From Mageeibacillus sp. UBA6976 (GTDB lineage: Bacteria; Bacillota; Clostridia; Saccharofermentanales; Saccharofermentanaceae): a DNA stretch of 64,000 bases. This document shows positions 1-7,010 of this stretch, piece after piece. The notes under the pieces were generated by a model that ran no database searches, was not told where the DNA came from, and saw only the letters and a list, made by a program, of their open reading frames with translations. The stretch lies in the NCBI GenBank assembly GCA_002450155.1, contig DJYO01000009.1, positions 105,841 through 169,840 on the forward strand. Reading direction: 5' to 3'. Every line of letters begins with the position of its first letter. Positions within the stretch are counted from its first letter, which is position 1. Position numbers and translations under genes: made by a program.

Positions 1-1766
1 CCGCAGTCAGGACAGAAAGCACTGGTTATGCCTGTTGCGCCGCAAGCCTGGCAGCTCCACGATGTGCTTTCAGGTTTCTTATTTCCGCAGGCCGGGCAGA
101 ACGCGCTGGTTATTCCGGATTCGCCGCAGTTAGGGCAATTCCAGCTTTCTGCTCTGACCGGTGACGGCTTAGGTTTGCCGCAGCTCATACAGAATGCTTT
201 AATATTCTCAGTTTCTCCACATGTACAAGTCCACTTCGCCGGAGCTTGTGGTGTCTGAACAGGTTCAGCAGCCGGAGTAGTCGTTCCAAGGTTGAAATCC
301 ATCTGATTCATTACTTTACCGGCCATATTCATACCGAGCATTGCACCGACGAGATCAGATGCCATTCCGCCGCCGTTTCCGCCGCTTCCACCGCCTGAGC
401 CCATATTACCAAGACCCTCTGCATATGCTTTCTGAACATCGGCTTGGATAAGATCCTTCTCGGTATAACCCTTCTGTCTCATAACATCAGCTTCAGCGAA
501 TCCCTGAGCCCTTGTAGCTTCTGCTTCAGCCTGAGCCTGTATGATCTTAAGCTGAGCCTTAGTCTGCTCCTCGATGATCTGTCTCCTTCTGGATGCTTCA
601 GCGATGTTTGCCGCTGTCTCTTCTTCCTTGACTCCGATATATGATACTGCTCTCAGTTCCTTGAGTTTCTTATAATTCGGATCATCCTCAGGCAGGGATA
701 CATTAGTTACATAGAACTGGGAAACAGATAGACCATATTCTTCAAACGCAGTTTCAACTCTTGTCTTCAATGCGTCAGAGAGGATCCCGAGATTCTCGTC
801 TATCTCCATAATATTCAGCTTCTGTTCTTTTATTGTTGAAGCCAGATATGACTTAATCTGTGTCATCAAAGGAGCACGGAAGAATCCTCTTATAGACTTA
901 ACTGCCTCATCACTATTGCCGCTTTCTGTTTCCAGCACCTGCTTATTAACGAGTCCGTTGGTCGTTCCGACGAGCTTGATCAGGAGCTTGCGCGGATCAG
1001 AAACTATAAGGTTCATCTCACCGGATGCTCCGATATCAAGAGGGATACCCGTCTCAGGATCGATAAATCTAACTCTTGAGTCAGTACCCCATTTGATCCC
1101 CATATGAACTGCGAGGTTTATAAAGTAGACCTCTGCGTGGAAGGGCGTCTGTGACCCTGTAGGCAGGGAGTATATCTTCTTGAGTACGGGGAGATTTCCG
1201 GTCTCAAGAGTATGCCTGCCGGGACCAAATGAATCCAGAGCTTCGCCATTAAGGAAGAATACTGCTTCCTGGGATTCATGGACTATCAGCTGTGAACCCA
1301 GATTAAAGTCTTCAACCGGATGCTTCCATATGAATGTATCGTTATCGCCCTCATACTGGATGACACTTACTCCTGTATCCGATACCAGCTTTGACTTTAA
1401 GATCTCCTTTTTAACATCTATCTGGCAGCTGCATATAGGGCAGAAACTCGTCTGCTTGGTGCCGTCAACTTCTATCCCGCATGCGCACTGGGGGCAGTTG
1501 ATAGTAATCATCTTATATTTTGCTGTTGCAGCCTGAAGGATATCGATAGCTTCTCCGCAGGAGGGACATCTCTTACCCTTGATCTTTGCCTGGTCGCAGA
1601 CAAAGACCTTGTGGCAATGAGGGCATTCTTTGGAGATAAGCCTCGAAGCTTTGATATTGATCTCCTCTCCGCATGTACCGCACTGGATCGCCTTCTTTGC
1701 GAAGATAAAAGTTGAAGCCTGATTAATGCTCCCGCATTTCGGACATTCGATCGCAAACTTTGCCAT
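1..1766 (-). CDS. SPFH/Band-7 protein with multiple zinc ribbons (3' end cut by window edge)
   Basis: The reading frame starts with ATG at 1766 behind a GGGGGAAC Shine-Dalgarno and runs off the window, so the C-terminus is missing. The first ~110 residues carry serial CxxC zinc-knuckle pairs (CPKCG, CGTCG, CPHCH, CPSCG, CPQC, CPIC). A central SPFH/prohibitin-like domain follows, ending in an Ala/Glu/Gln-rich coiled coil with a run resembling EAEATRAQGFAEADVMRQKG. A Gly-rich linker and at least three more zinc ribbons (FCMSCG, FCPACG, FCPDCG) close the visible part. This order matches the YdjI-like SPFH family, whose members are thought to scaffold membrane microdomains or stress complexes. 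It lies 31 bp downstream of an HTH gene on the same strand and is probably co-transcribed with it. The exact role is unknown. Confidence 0.85.
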   Translation of the reverse strand, partial: MAKFAIECPKCGSINQASTFIFAKKAIQCGTCGEEINIKASRLISKECPHCHKVFVCDQAKIKGKRCPSCGEAIDILQAATAKYKMITINCPQCACGIEVDGTKQTSFCPICSCQIDVKKEILKSKLVSDTGVSVIQYEGDNDTFIWKHPVEDFNLGSQLIVHESQEAVFFLNGEALDSFGPGRHTLETGNLPVLKKIYSLPTGSQTPFHAEVYFINLAVHMGIKWGTDSRVRFIDPETGIPLDIGASGEMNLIVSDPRKLLIKLVGTTNGLVNKQVLETESGNSDEAVKSIRGFFRAPLMTQIKSYLASTIKEQKLNIMEIDENLGILSDALKTRVETAFEEYGLSVSQFYVTNVSLPEDDPNYKKLKELRAVSYIGVKEEETAANIAEASRRRQIIEEQTKAQLKIIQAQAEAEATRAQGFAEADVMRQKGYTEKDLIQADVQKAYAEGLGNMGSGGGSGGNGGGMASDLVGAMLGMNMAGKVMNQMDFNLGTTTPAAEPVQTPQAPAKWTCTCGETENIKAFCMSCGKPKPSPVRAESWNCPNCGESGITSAFCPACGNKKPESTSWSCQACGATGITSAFCPDC

Positions 1767-1797
1767 AACTGTTCCCCCTTCAAATATATAAAATTAC

Positions 1798-2061
1798 TTA
1801 TTTACCGACATCATCTATCAGTCCGAGACTGATCAGTTCCTTACGCGTCTTGGAATAACTTCCGAAGAACGCGATCATAGCCATATAAGTGACCCAGGTC
1901 ATCCTTTGTTTCTTAGTCTCTATCAGTGAATATGTCTGTCTGCTGATACCGACACCACGGGACAGCTCAGCCTGGGATATGCGCAGGCGCGCACGAAGGA
2001 TAGGCAGTTCTTCCGTCAGAATATCGATACATCTGTTCTGTTCGTCACTGAAATTAGTCAA
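1798..2061 (-). CDS. XRE-family helix-turn-helix regulator
   Basis: A protein of about 87 residues with a Cro/cI-type HTH: the segment LRARLRISQAELSRGVGIS followed by RQTYSLIETKKQ fits helices 1-3. An upstream in-frame TTG exists at 2082, but the SD GGAGGGGG (2069-2076) lies inside that extension, so I choose the TTG at 2061, seven bases beyond the SD. The short C-terminal part is helical with no obvious ligand domain, as in the small YozG/CopG-sized regulators often placed before membrane-protein genes. It probably controls its own promoter and the SPFH gene that follows. A 14-bp palindrome just upstream is the likely operator. Confidence 0.8.
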   Translation of the reverse strand: MTNFSDEQNRCIDILTEELPILRARLRISQAELSRGVGISRQTYSLIETKKQRMTWVTYMAMIAFFGSYSKTRKELISLGLIDDVGK

Positions 2062-2092
2062 ATGAATTCCCCCTCCGCACAATTATACAGCA

Positions 2093-2106
2093 AAACAAAT
2101 TTGTTT
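2093..2106. promoter_or_regulatory. 14-bp palindrome, probable HTH operator
   Basis: The sequence AAACAAATTTGTTT is a perfect palindrome. It sits at about +1 of the predicted promoter and between the HTH gene start and its -10. This position suits an autorepressor site. No protein has been shown to bind it. Confidence 0.45.
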
Positions 2107-2112
2107 GACTGT

Positions 2113-2141
2113 ATGATATCACGCAAAATGTCAGATTGCAA
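2113..2141 (-). promoter_or_regulatory. Promoter for the HTH-SPFH operon
   Basis: On the minus strand TTGCAA (2141-2136) and TATCAT (2118-2113) are separated by 17 bp. A second possible -10, TATAAT at 2087-2082, lies closer to the gene but would start transcription inside the SD. Confidence 0.45.
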
Positions 2142-2235
2142 TACAATATGTCAACATAAGAGACAGAATATCAGATCCGATCATTTCCTGCTATATCAGT
2201 GCTGTACAGTCTTCCGTACGATCCAGGCAATAAAT

Positions 2236-2260
2236 GGAGCCGCTTCATTGAAACGGCTCC
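2236..2260 (-). terminator. Terminator-like hairpin, copy 1
   Basis: GGAGCCG and CGGCTCC arms enclose a short loop. On the minus strand only ATTTATT follows, so the U-tract is poor and termination may be partial. The same hairpin, with loop changes, ends copy 2. Confidence 0.55.
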
Positions 2261-2354
2261 AAGTTAGTTGTTATATTAAGTTGTGGTTCAAGTATTAACA
2301 GTTGGTGCTAAGGTTCACTTTGAGTTCTAGGAACTCGATTAAGAAAATAAAACC

Positions 2355-2420
2355 TTACAGTGAAGAAATAACTGAACCAAGTGAGACCAACTGTCTACTT
2401 GATTGTGATTCTGCGTTCAT
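2355..2420 (-). CDS. Conserved 21-residue peptide, copy 1
   Basis: ATG at 2420 lies eight bases from a perfect AGGAGG. The peptide begins MNAESQSSRQLVSLGSV and ends in ISSL before TAA. Copy 2 at 2731-2790 encodes MNSEAQSSRQLVLLGSVNT, so QSSRQLV and LGSV are unchanged while flanking positions vary conservatively. A strong SD, a fitting promoter and conservation between copies support real translation. There is no signal peptide, and the sequence resembles no leader peptide family I know. It could be a regulatory leader peptide, a signalling peptide precursor or a small toxin. Confidence 0.65.
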   Translation of the reverse strand: MNAESQSSRQLVSLGSVISSL

Positions 2421-2490
2421 CGGTCTCACCTCCTGTTTCTGACTTGTAACCTACTCTTGATCTAGGTGTTCGTCTTTTATTGATAGCTTG

Positions 2491-2533
2491 AGTATAGCAG
2501 AGGCTTAGGCAAAAATCATTAACGAATAATGAA
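2491..2533 (-). promoter_or_regulatory. Extended -10 promoter with upstream palindrome, copy 1
   Basis: TGCTATACT (2499-2491) is an extended -10 and no good -35 is present. The palindrome TCATTA-N5-TAATGA lies at 2516-2533, exactly where a -35 would sit. This layout suggests that a dimeric regulator activates or replaces -35 recognition. Copy 2 repeats both parts with the same spacing. Confidence 0.6.
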
Positions 2534-2612
2534 CGATTGTTGACATTTCTGTTATTCTCCCTGCTTCCGATCATAAAGACCTGATGACAGGCTTTTTTTC
2601 CGTGCATTAAAT

Positions 2613-2636
2613 GGAGCCGCTGTTTGAAGCGGCTCC
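2613..2636 (-). terminator. Terminator-like hairpin, copy 2
   Basis: GGAGCCGCT and AGCGGCTCC arms with a short loop are followed by ATTTAATG. It matches the hairpin ending copy 1 and again has a weak U-tract. Confidence 0.5.
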
Positions 2637-2730
2637 AAGTTGATCGTTTATTTAATTGTGGTCCAAGTATTTACAGTTGGTGCTAAGGCTCACTATGAGT
2701 TATAAAACCCGGTACGAAAAACCTTTATCG

Positions 2731-2790
2731 TTAAGTATTAACTGAACCAAGCAAAACCAACTGTCTACTTGATTGTGCTTCTGAGTTCAT
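2731..2790 (-). CDS. Conserved 19-residue peptide, copy 2
   Basis: ATG at 2790 follows AGGAGG by eight bases. The peptide is MNSEAQSSRQLVLLGSVNT. It shares the QSSRQLV and LGSV core with copy 1 but ends two residues earlier. The gene forms one arm of each of the two alternative RNA stems, so translation and folding should compete. Confidence 0.65.
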   Translation of the reverse strand: MNSEAQSSRQLVLLGSVNT

Positions 2791-2862
2791 TGGTCTTGCC
2801 TCCTGTTTCTGACTCTACCTATCTCATGTTTATTTAGGTGTCTGTCTTTTGTTGATAGCTTG

Positions 2863-2905
2863 AGTATAGCAAAGGAGAGGTCATATTTCATTAACAAATA
2901 ATGAA
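2863..2905 (-). promoter_or_regulatory. Extended -10 promoter with upstream palindrome, copy 2
   Basis: TGCTATACT (2871-2863) is preceded by the perfect palindrome TTCATTA-ACAAA-TAATGAA (2887-2905), with an 18-bp gap to the -10. The geometry is the same as in copy 1. Confidence 0.6.
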
Positions 2906-2923
2906 CGATACCTGACATTCAGA

Positions 2924-3667
2924 TTACAGGTATGACTTATTCTTGTAATCTGCCGAGCCGTTATCAGAACGGTCTGATGAATGGGCAAATACCAAGAACA
3001 CGATCGCTATCACGAAGAACGAAACGACCAGGACAACCTTGATCACGGTCCCCGCAGCAAGTTCTGTCCTCTTCCACAAGAAGTCTATCTCGGTATGTTC
3101 AAGGCTGTGTTCTTCAGATCTTGATGTGACATTGTATACAGAAGCCATCAGGATATACAGCAATAACGTTATATAGAACCAAATATGCAGCAGTACTGCG
3201 TTTTCGAAATCTGAAAGACCAAATACTATGGGCGCACCCGGAATAAACTGCATAATCAGGACCGGCAGGACCAGCCAGGATACTATAGACAGAGCATAGA
3301 ACGTGTTGTTCAAGCCGACAAAATGTGTAAAGTGCCACATAGCAGCCTTTTCCATAAGGATGGCAAGCGGGCAGGCAATGGCAACTATAAAGACAAATAA
3401 GACGAGCAGTTCCAGTGTAAACAAAGGATTGAGATCCCTGAAGACCTGATTGCCGCTGACGATCTCATAGATCTCGCGTGATGTATGCGCCGCTTCAACG
3501 CCATTAAAGATCTTGTAAAAACCCCAGTGGAAAAACTGGCAGATATGTCCGCACATATCACTGATCCAACCATTGTTTATAAGTGATACCACCTGCATAA
3601 CAAGCGCGATCACTGTCATCACTGCCATAGCGGCCTGCTTATTCTTTATCTTGCTTTCGTAATACAC
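2924..3667 (-). CDS. Multi-pass membrane protein, paralogue of the gene at 6112-6753
   Basis: A protein of 247 residues starting with GTG at 3667, eight bases after AGGAGG. It has about four or five hydrophobic segments: near residues 12-32, 85-110, 120-145, 160-180 and 205-228. Shared with the paralogue are the N-terminal stretch (KNKQAAMAVMTVIALVM versus KNRQIAMVVMTVLALVM), a HFVGLN/HFVGVN motif, MQFIPGAPIV/MQFFPGAPIV and LHIWFYITLLLYIL. It differs by an insert after the first helix and a longer charged C-terminus. No known family is recognised. It is expressed from its own ECF-type promoter and may act with the membrane-tethered sigma factor. Confidence 0.75.
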   Translation of the reverse strand: MYYESKIKNKQAAMAVMTVIALVMQVVSLINNGWISDMCGHICQFFHWGFYKIFNGVEAAHTSREIYEIVSGNQVFRDLNPLFTLELLVLFVFIVAIACPLAILMEKAAMWHFTHFVGLNNTFYALSIVSWLVLPVLIMQFIPGAPIVFGLSDFENAVLLHIWFYITLLLYILMASVYNVTSRSEEHSLEHTEIDFLWKRTELAAGTVIKVVLVVSFFVIAIVFLVFAHSSDRSDNGSADYKNKSYL

Positions 3668-3699
3668 AACTGAACCCTCCTATAATATGTTCTTACCTA

Positions 3700-3727
3700 T
3701 AGGACAACCACAATTCAGAAAAGGTTC
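3700..3727 (-). promoter_or_regulatory. ECF-type promoter 1
   Basis: GAACC (3727-3723), a 17-bp spacer, then GTCCTA (3705-3700). The downstream AGGTAAGAACAT is shared with the promoter at 6785-6812. This is the GAAC/GTC pattern used by ECF sigma factors. Confidence 0.7.
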
Positions 3728-3823
3728 ATTCTTTTTGTAAAAATATTTCAGGTTGAACAATCGTATTGATCGAAAGCCTCAAAATCAACGCCAAAGCCGC
3801 CATTAACTATTTCGCATACTGTA

Positions 3824-6094
3824 TCAATTGCCCAGTTCTCCGGTAATCTCTTCAATAGTTTTCGACGGGTTAAGATCACTTTTCTCGTCGGGACGGCAGA
3901 ATACCTCCAATTCTCTTGAAGTCACCTCGTACTCCTCATTACACCAGAAATGGTAATAGACCCCATCCACTATGGAATTTACGCCTGACTGGTAATCCGG
4001 ACAAAGGAACAGATTAACATCTGACTCTATATAGTTTTCTGTAAGCGAGACTTCCGTACAGGTACTGTTGATACCTATAAACTTATTATGCGTGACGCCG
4101 GGATTATCTGTGGATGTAACTGTCTCGATCATGCTTTCCTCAGGATAGTAGATAAAGTGTGTTTGCGATGGCGAATACCATTCGTGATACAGCTCTGTGA
4201 CCGAACCATCACTGATGGCAAATATCAGCATTAAAGATTCACCGCTTGATTTATCGCTCAGCATAACCGCTAATTCAGGAGTTTTGTCTCCGTTTACATT
4301 TATCAGTTCATAATACAATGAACAGTCCGCGCTATTACTGATGTGCCCTTCACTGTATTCATTCACATCCATCGATCCGATCGTCTCAAGATAAAGCGCC
4401 TTCCAATCACATTTCGGCTCGAAAATGGTATCAGTGTCTCCGCCCAGGAAAGAGACAAAATCATTAAAAGAATAGTAATTTGCCTTATCACTGACTGCCC
4501 CTGCCAGTTCGCTGTTCTCTCTCTTGTAAACCCAGGAATCATCACCGGTGCAATTATAATCAACAGCTATAAGAGGATATACAACGCCGGATTTGACAGC
4601 CTCATAATCATTGATGTAATCTTCGACAGACATACTGCGTCCGTCTTCCTCCGCATAGTCCAACAGTCTTGGGCCACCAGGAACACCAACCGATAACGAA
4701 TCCTGAAATACTAAAACTTCTTCTCCTTGTAGATTGTTTCGATCTAAATAATACATAGTCACGCGTTCATAGTTAGACATACCCCAGTTATTGGAGTCCG
4801 CTATTACGATATTTCCGGTATTCATAACAGCAGCCTCGGCCCATCCGAACTGCAGAATATCTTCGCTTAGTTGTCTGTCTAACAGGCAGACTGCTTCGCC
4901 CTGATCATCCGAATAAGTGTATATCGCCAGATTTATTCTGCTGACTCCCAATGAGTTTTCAGTATGTGTTTCGTATGCAAAAATGAGTTCATTAACTCCA
5001 TCGTCATCGATGTCGATAAAGTTGATAGAACGATCTGCACCTGCTGTACCTGTGTAGTCATCAAAATAACCGGTTTCCTCAAAATCCAGAATGCTTTCCC
5101 CATATACAGCAAGAATATCAAGATAAGCTTCTTCCAGTGTCATCTTTGTCTTTACAGGTTCTGTCTCAGTTGTTTGAGTGGCAGCAGGCTCTGTTTCAGC
5201 CATTGACATTACAACAGATTGCTCGGAAGCATATGACTGAGGCTCCGGTTCTTTCGGCTTATTCATTGAATTGAACCAGATAACCGCGCCCGTGATCACA
5301 GCAATACCGCAAACTGAAGCACCGATGATGCCCATAGTCTTTCCGGATAATCCCGATGCTGCTTTGATTGAGGCTTTACCAGCTGCTTTGAGAGCCTTCC
5401 CGCCTGCCGCTTTAAAAGGAAGATCTTTAGGCGTGGGAATCTTAAGCCCTTTGTAGTATTCTTCGAAGAATCTTCCAAGCGAAAGTGTTCCAACAGCGCC
5501 GCCCATGAGGCTTACCTTGTTGGACTTTTCGTATGCTTCGATACCGTTTTTGATCTTGACACGGGCGAGTCTCAGCTTGGTCTTAATGGTATTTTCAGGA
5601 CATTTCATGGAGTCCGCAATATCTTTTACAGGCATCTCATCGTAATAGAAAAGAATAGTCGCCTGAAGCTGATCTGCTGTAAGCACATCGCGCATTATTC
5701 CCATAAACGTTTCTCTTTTGTCCTTTTCCAGGATAAGAGATTCAGGAAGGGGCTCAAGATCAGCGTCACCTTCGATCTCGCTTTCCTGTATATCATCGTA
5801 AGAAGCTGCGTCTTTTCTTGATCTGTATTTATCAAGCGACTTGTTTGCTGCGATCCTCTTGATCCAGGGAAGGAAAGCCATTTCTCCTGTCAGGTCTTTT
5901 ATCCCTTTATAAGCCGAGATGTATGTTTCCTGCATTGCATCTTCGGCATCCTGTTTGTTGTTAAGAATAGCGTAACAAGTGGTATATACGAGTTTGCTTG
6001 ACATTTCATAGAGCTCGGAGAAAGCGCCTTCATCACCGGCTTTCACTCTTTTTACCAGCTCTGCATAGATTTTAAAATCATTAATATCAGACAT
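3824..6094 (-). CDS. ECF sigma factor fused to a transmembrane helix and extracytoplasmic domain
   Basis: A protein of 756 residues. The ATG at 6094 (SD AGAGG) is preferred to an upstream one at 6142 that would overlap the preceding gene. Residues ~8-95 form sigma region 2, including the QDAEDAMQETYISAYKG stretch. Residues ~130-190 form region 4 with an HTH (MPVKDIADSMKCPENTIKTKLRLARVK split across its two helices). A basic Ala/Lys linker and one membrane helix near 258-280 follow. The remaining ~470 residues should lie outside the cell and contain Asp-rich turns such as DIDDDGVNELIF and NVNGDKTPEL, which resemble Ca-binding FG-GAP/VCBS-type loops. A sigma factor held at the membrane would need proteolytic release or local action. 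It is second in an operon behind an ECF-type promoter, so autoregulation is likely. Confidence 0.85.
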   Translation of the reverse strand: MSDINDFKIYAELVKRVKAGDEGAFSELYEMSSKLVYTTCYAILNNKQDAEDAMQETYISAYKGIKDLTGEMAFLPWIKRIAANKSLDKYRSRKDAASYDDIQESEIEGDADLEPLPESLILEKDKRETFMGIMRDVLTADQLQATILFYYDEMPVKDIADSMKCPENTIKTKLRLARVKIKNGIEAYEKSNKVSLMGGAVGTLSLGRFFEEYYKGLKIPTPKDLPFKAAGGKALKAAGKASIKAASGLSGKTMGIIGASVCGIAVITGAVIWFNSMNKPKEPEPQSYASEQSVVMSMAETEPAATQTTETEPVKTKMTLEEAYLDILAVYGESILDFEETGYFDDYTGTAGADRSINFIDIDDDGVNELIFAYETHTENSLGVSRINLAIYTYSDDQGEAVCLLDRQLSEDILQFGWAEAAVMNTGNIVIADSNNWGMSNYERVTMYYLDRNNLQGEEVLVFQDSLSVGVPGGPRLLDYAEEDGRSMSVEDYINDYEAVKSGVVYPLIAVDYNCTGDDSWVYKRENSELAGAVSDKANYYSFNDFVSFLGGDTDTIFEPKCDWKALYLETIGSMDVNEYSEGHISNSADCSLYYELINVNGDKTPELAVMLSDKSSGESLMLIFAISDGSVTELYHEWYSPSQTHFIYYPEESMIETVTSTDNPGVTHNKFIGINSTCTEVSLTENYIESDVNLFLCPDYQSGVNSIVDGVYYHFWCNEEYEVTSRELEVFCRPDEKSDLNPSKTIEEITGELGN

Positions 6095-6111
6095 AACGAT
6101 CAACCTCTTAA

Positions 6112-6753
6112 TCAGCTTCGCAATGAACCCTTGATTATCCAAAACAGGATAATGAATTCAAACGATAGTAATACTATAACCACTTTTCCAACAGCGCACC
6201 ATACACAACCGCAGCTTTCCCATAATGCCGCTATCAGGTGATGCTGGTCATTAAGACTCTCGTCTCTTTCGGTGATCGTGTATATACCGCTCAACAAGAC
6301 ATAAAGCAATAATGTCAGGTAAAACCAGATATGCAAAGCTATTTTGGCTTCTAAATGAGTGAAGCCGAGCACGATCGGTGCACCGGGGAAGAACTGCATC
6401 ACTATGACCGGCATGATCAGCCAGGATACACCGGATAAAGCAAATAAAGCTCTGTTCACTCCGACAAAGTGCTTAAAACCTCTCTGGGCACACTTCTCCA
6501 AAACTATTCTCAACGGACAGCATACCAGAATAATAAATGCTGTCATGATGAGCATTTCCATAGTAACAGCCGGATTATTCTCTCTTAAGCCCGGCTCGTT
6601 AGCTATAGTCATATGGAAGATCTGACATATTCTTCCTGCTAAATCACTGATCCAATAATTATTTACGAGCGATACGATCTCCATGACCAAAGCCAAAACG
6701 GTCATTACAACCATTGCTATCTGCCTGTTCTTTATACTTTTTACGTGATCCAT
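6112..6753 (-). CDS. Multi-pass membrane protein, paralogue of the gene at 2924-3667
   Basis: A protein of 213 residues with ATG at 6753 behind AGGAGG. Hydrophobic segments lie near 14-34, 70-90, 100-128, 140-162 and 185-208. The HFVGVN, MQFFPGAPIVLGF and LHIWFYLTLLLYVL stretches match the paralogue closely. It ends 17 bp before the sigma factor start, so the two are co-transcribed from the promoter at 6785-6812. Its position next to a membrane-bound ECF factor suggests an anti-sigma or sensor partner, but no anti-sigma motif is visible. Function is unknown. Confidence 0.75.
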   Translation of the reverse strand: MDHVKSIKNRQIAMVVMTVLALVMEIVSLVNNYWISDLAGRICQIFHMTIANEPGLRENNPAVTMEMLIMTAFIILVCCPLRIVLEKCAQRGFKHFVGVNRALFALSGVSWLIMPVIVMQFFPGAPIVLGFTHLEAKIALHIWFYLTLLLYVLLSGIYTITERDESLNDQHHLIAALWESCGCVWCAVGKVVIVLLSFEFIILFWIIKGSLRS

Positions 6754-6784
6754 AACCTGATCCTCCTTATATGTTCTTACCTAA

Positions 6785-6812
6785 TAAGACGGATCAAAAA
6801 CAGCTCAGGTTC
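6785..6812 (-). promoter_or_regulatory. ECF-type promoter 2 (sigma operon)
   Basis: GAACC (6812-6808), a 17-bp spacer, then GTCTTA (6790-6785), followed by AGGTAAGAACAT. The -35 overlaps the stop codon of the small gene upstream. Confidence 0.7.
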
Positions 6813-6987
6813 TCTGTTGTTTATCTATTTTGAAAAATCTCTCCAAAGAGTTTTCTTTTTCTGAGCATGTTACATGTAACTCTGTAAGCACGGCAGCCAG
6901 AACTGTATCAGGTATCCTCAGATCATCGGCAAAAGCCCTGAAGAATCTCGTAAGAAAAGGCGGTTTTACATCTTCCCTATGAGCCAT
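6805..6987 (-). CDS. Small basic protein of unknown function
   Basis: A protein of 60 residues with ATG at 6987, nine bases from GGAGG. An in-frame TTG at 6993 is a poorer start. It begins MAHREDVKPPFLTRFFRAF and continues with an amphipathic helix and Lys/Arg-rich end. There is no transmembrane segment and no recognised family. It starts 23 bp after the zinc-ribbon membrane protein and probably belongs to that ECF-controlled transcript. Its stop codon lies within the -35 of the next promoter. Confidence 0.5.
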   Translation of the reverse strand: MAHREDVKPPFLTRFFRAFADDLRIPDTVLAAVLTELHVTCSEKENSLERFFKIDKQQRT

Positions 6988-7010
6988 ATCCAATTACCTC
7001 CAACGAGAGA

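Larger units (their letters stand above)
2231..2484 (-). ncRNA. Structured small-peptide RNA, copy 1
   Basis: The predicted transcript starts near 2484, seven bases after TATACT (2496-2491), and ends at the hairpin 2236-2260. In the RNA, GTGAGACC just after the SD core (2429-2422) can pair with GGTCTCAC inside the peptide gene (2388-2381). ACAGTTGGT (2394-2386) can pair instead with ACCAACTGT (2306-2298). The two pairings overlap by three bases and exclude one another. GGTTCA/TGAACC can nest within the second. A separate GAGTTC/GAACTC hairpin is also present. I do not recognise a known RNA family. Confidence 0.6.
2231..2549 (-). repeat. Tandem ~310-bp peptide/RNA element, copy 1
   Basis: This block and the one at 2608-2921 are diverged direct repeats containing the same parts in the same order on the minus strand. 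The parts are a TTCATTA-N5-TAATGAA-like palindrome, an extended -10, an SD with a small peptide gene, long complementary arms and a GC-rich hairpin. Identity is highest in the peptide gene, its SD and the pairing arms. The segment between peptide stop and hairpin has drifted more. That is the pattern of a selected element rather than of recent duplication. Confidence 0.85.
2608..2856 (-). ncRNA. Structured small-peptide RNA, copy 2
   Basis: The predicted start is near 2856 and the end is at the hairpin 2613-2636. GCAAGACC after the SD core (2799-2792) pairs with GGTTTTGC (2758-2751). Relative to copy 1, two positions of this stem changed on both strands and one became a G-U pair. ACAGTTGGT (2764-2756) again pairs with ACCAACTGT (2681-2673). 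GGTTCA pairs with TGAGCC by one wobble where copy 1 has TGAACC. The compensatory changes are direct evidence that the fold matters. Confidence 0.6.
2608..2921 (-). repeat. Tandem ~310-bp peptide/RNA element, copy 2
   Basis: This is the second direct repeat of the element described at 2231-2549. It lies immediately downstream of the 247-residue membrane protein gene, so it could also receive read-through from that ECF-controlled gene. Confidence 0.85.

Noticed and set aside
2395..2607. Open frame of 70 codons across the tandem element region
   Set aside because: It overlaps the promoter, operator and start of the small peptide gene in another frame, has no SD and is not conserved in copy 2.
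2550..2607. Plus-strand terminator candidate CCTG-ATGA-CAGG with T-run
   Set aside because: The stem is only four base pairs and no plus-strand gene ends nearby.
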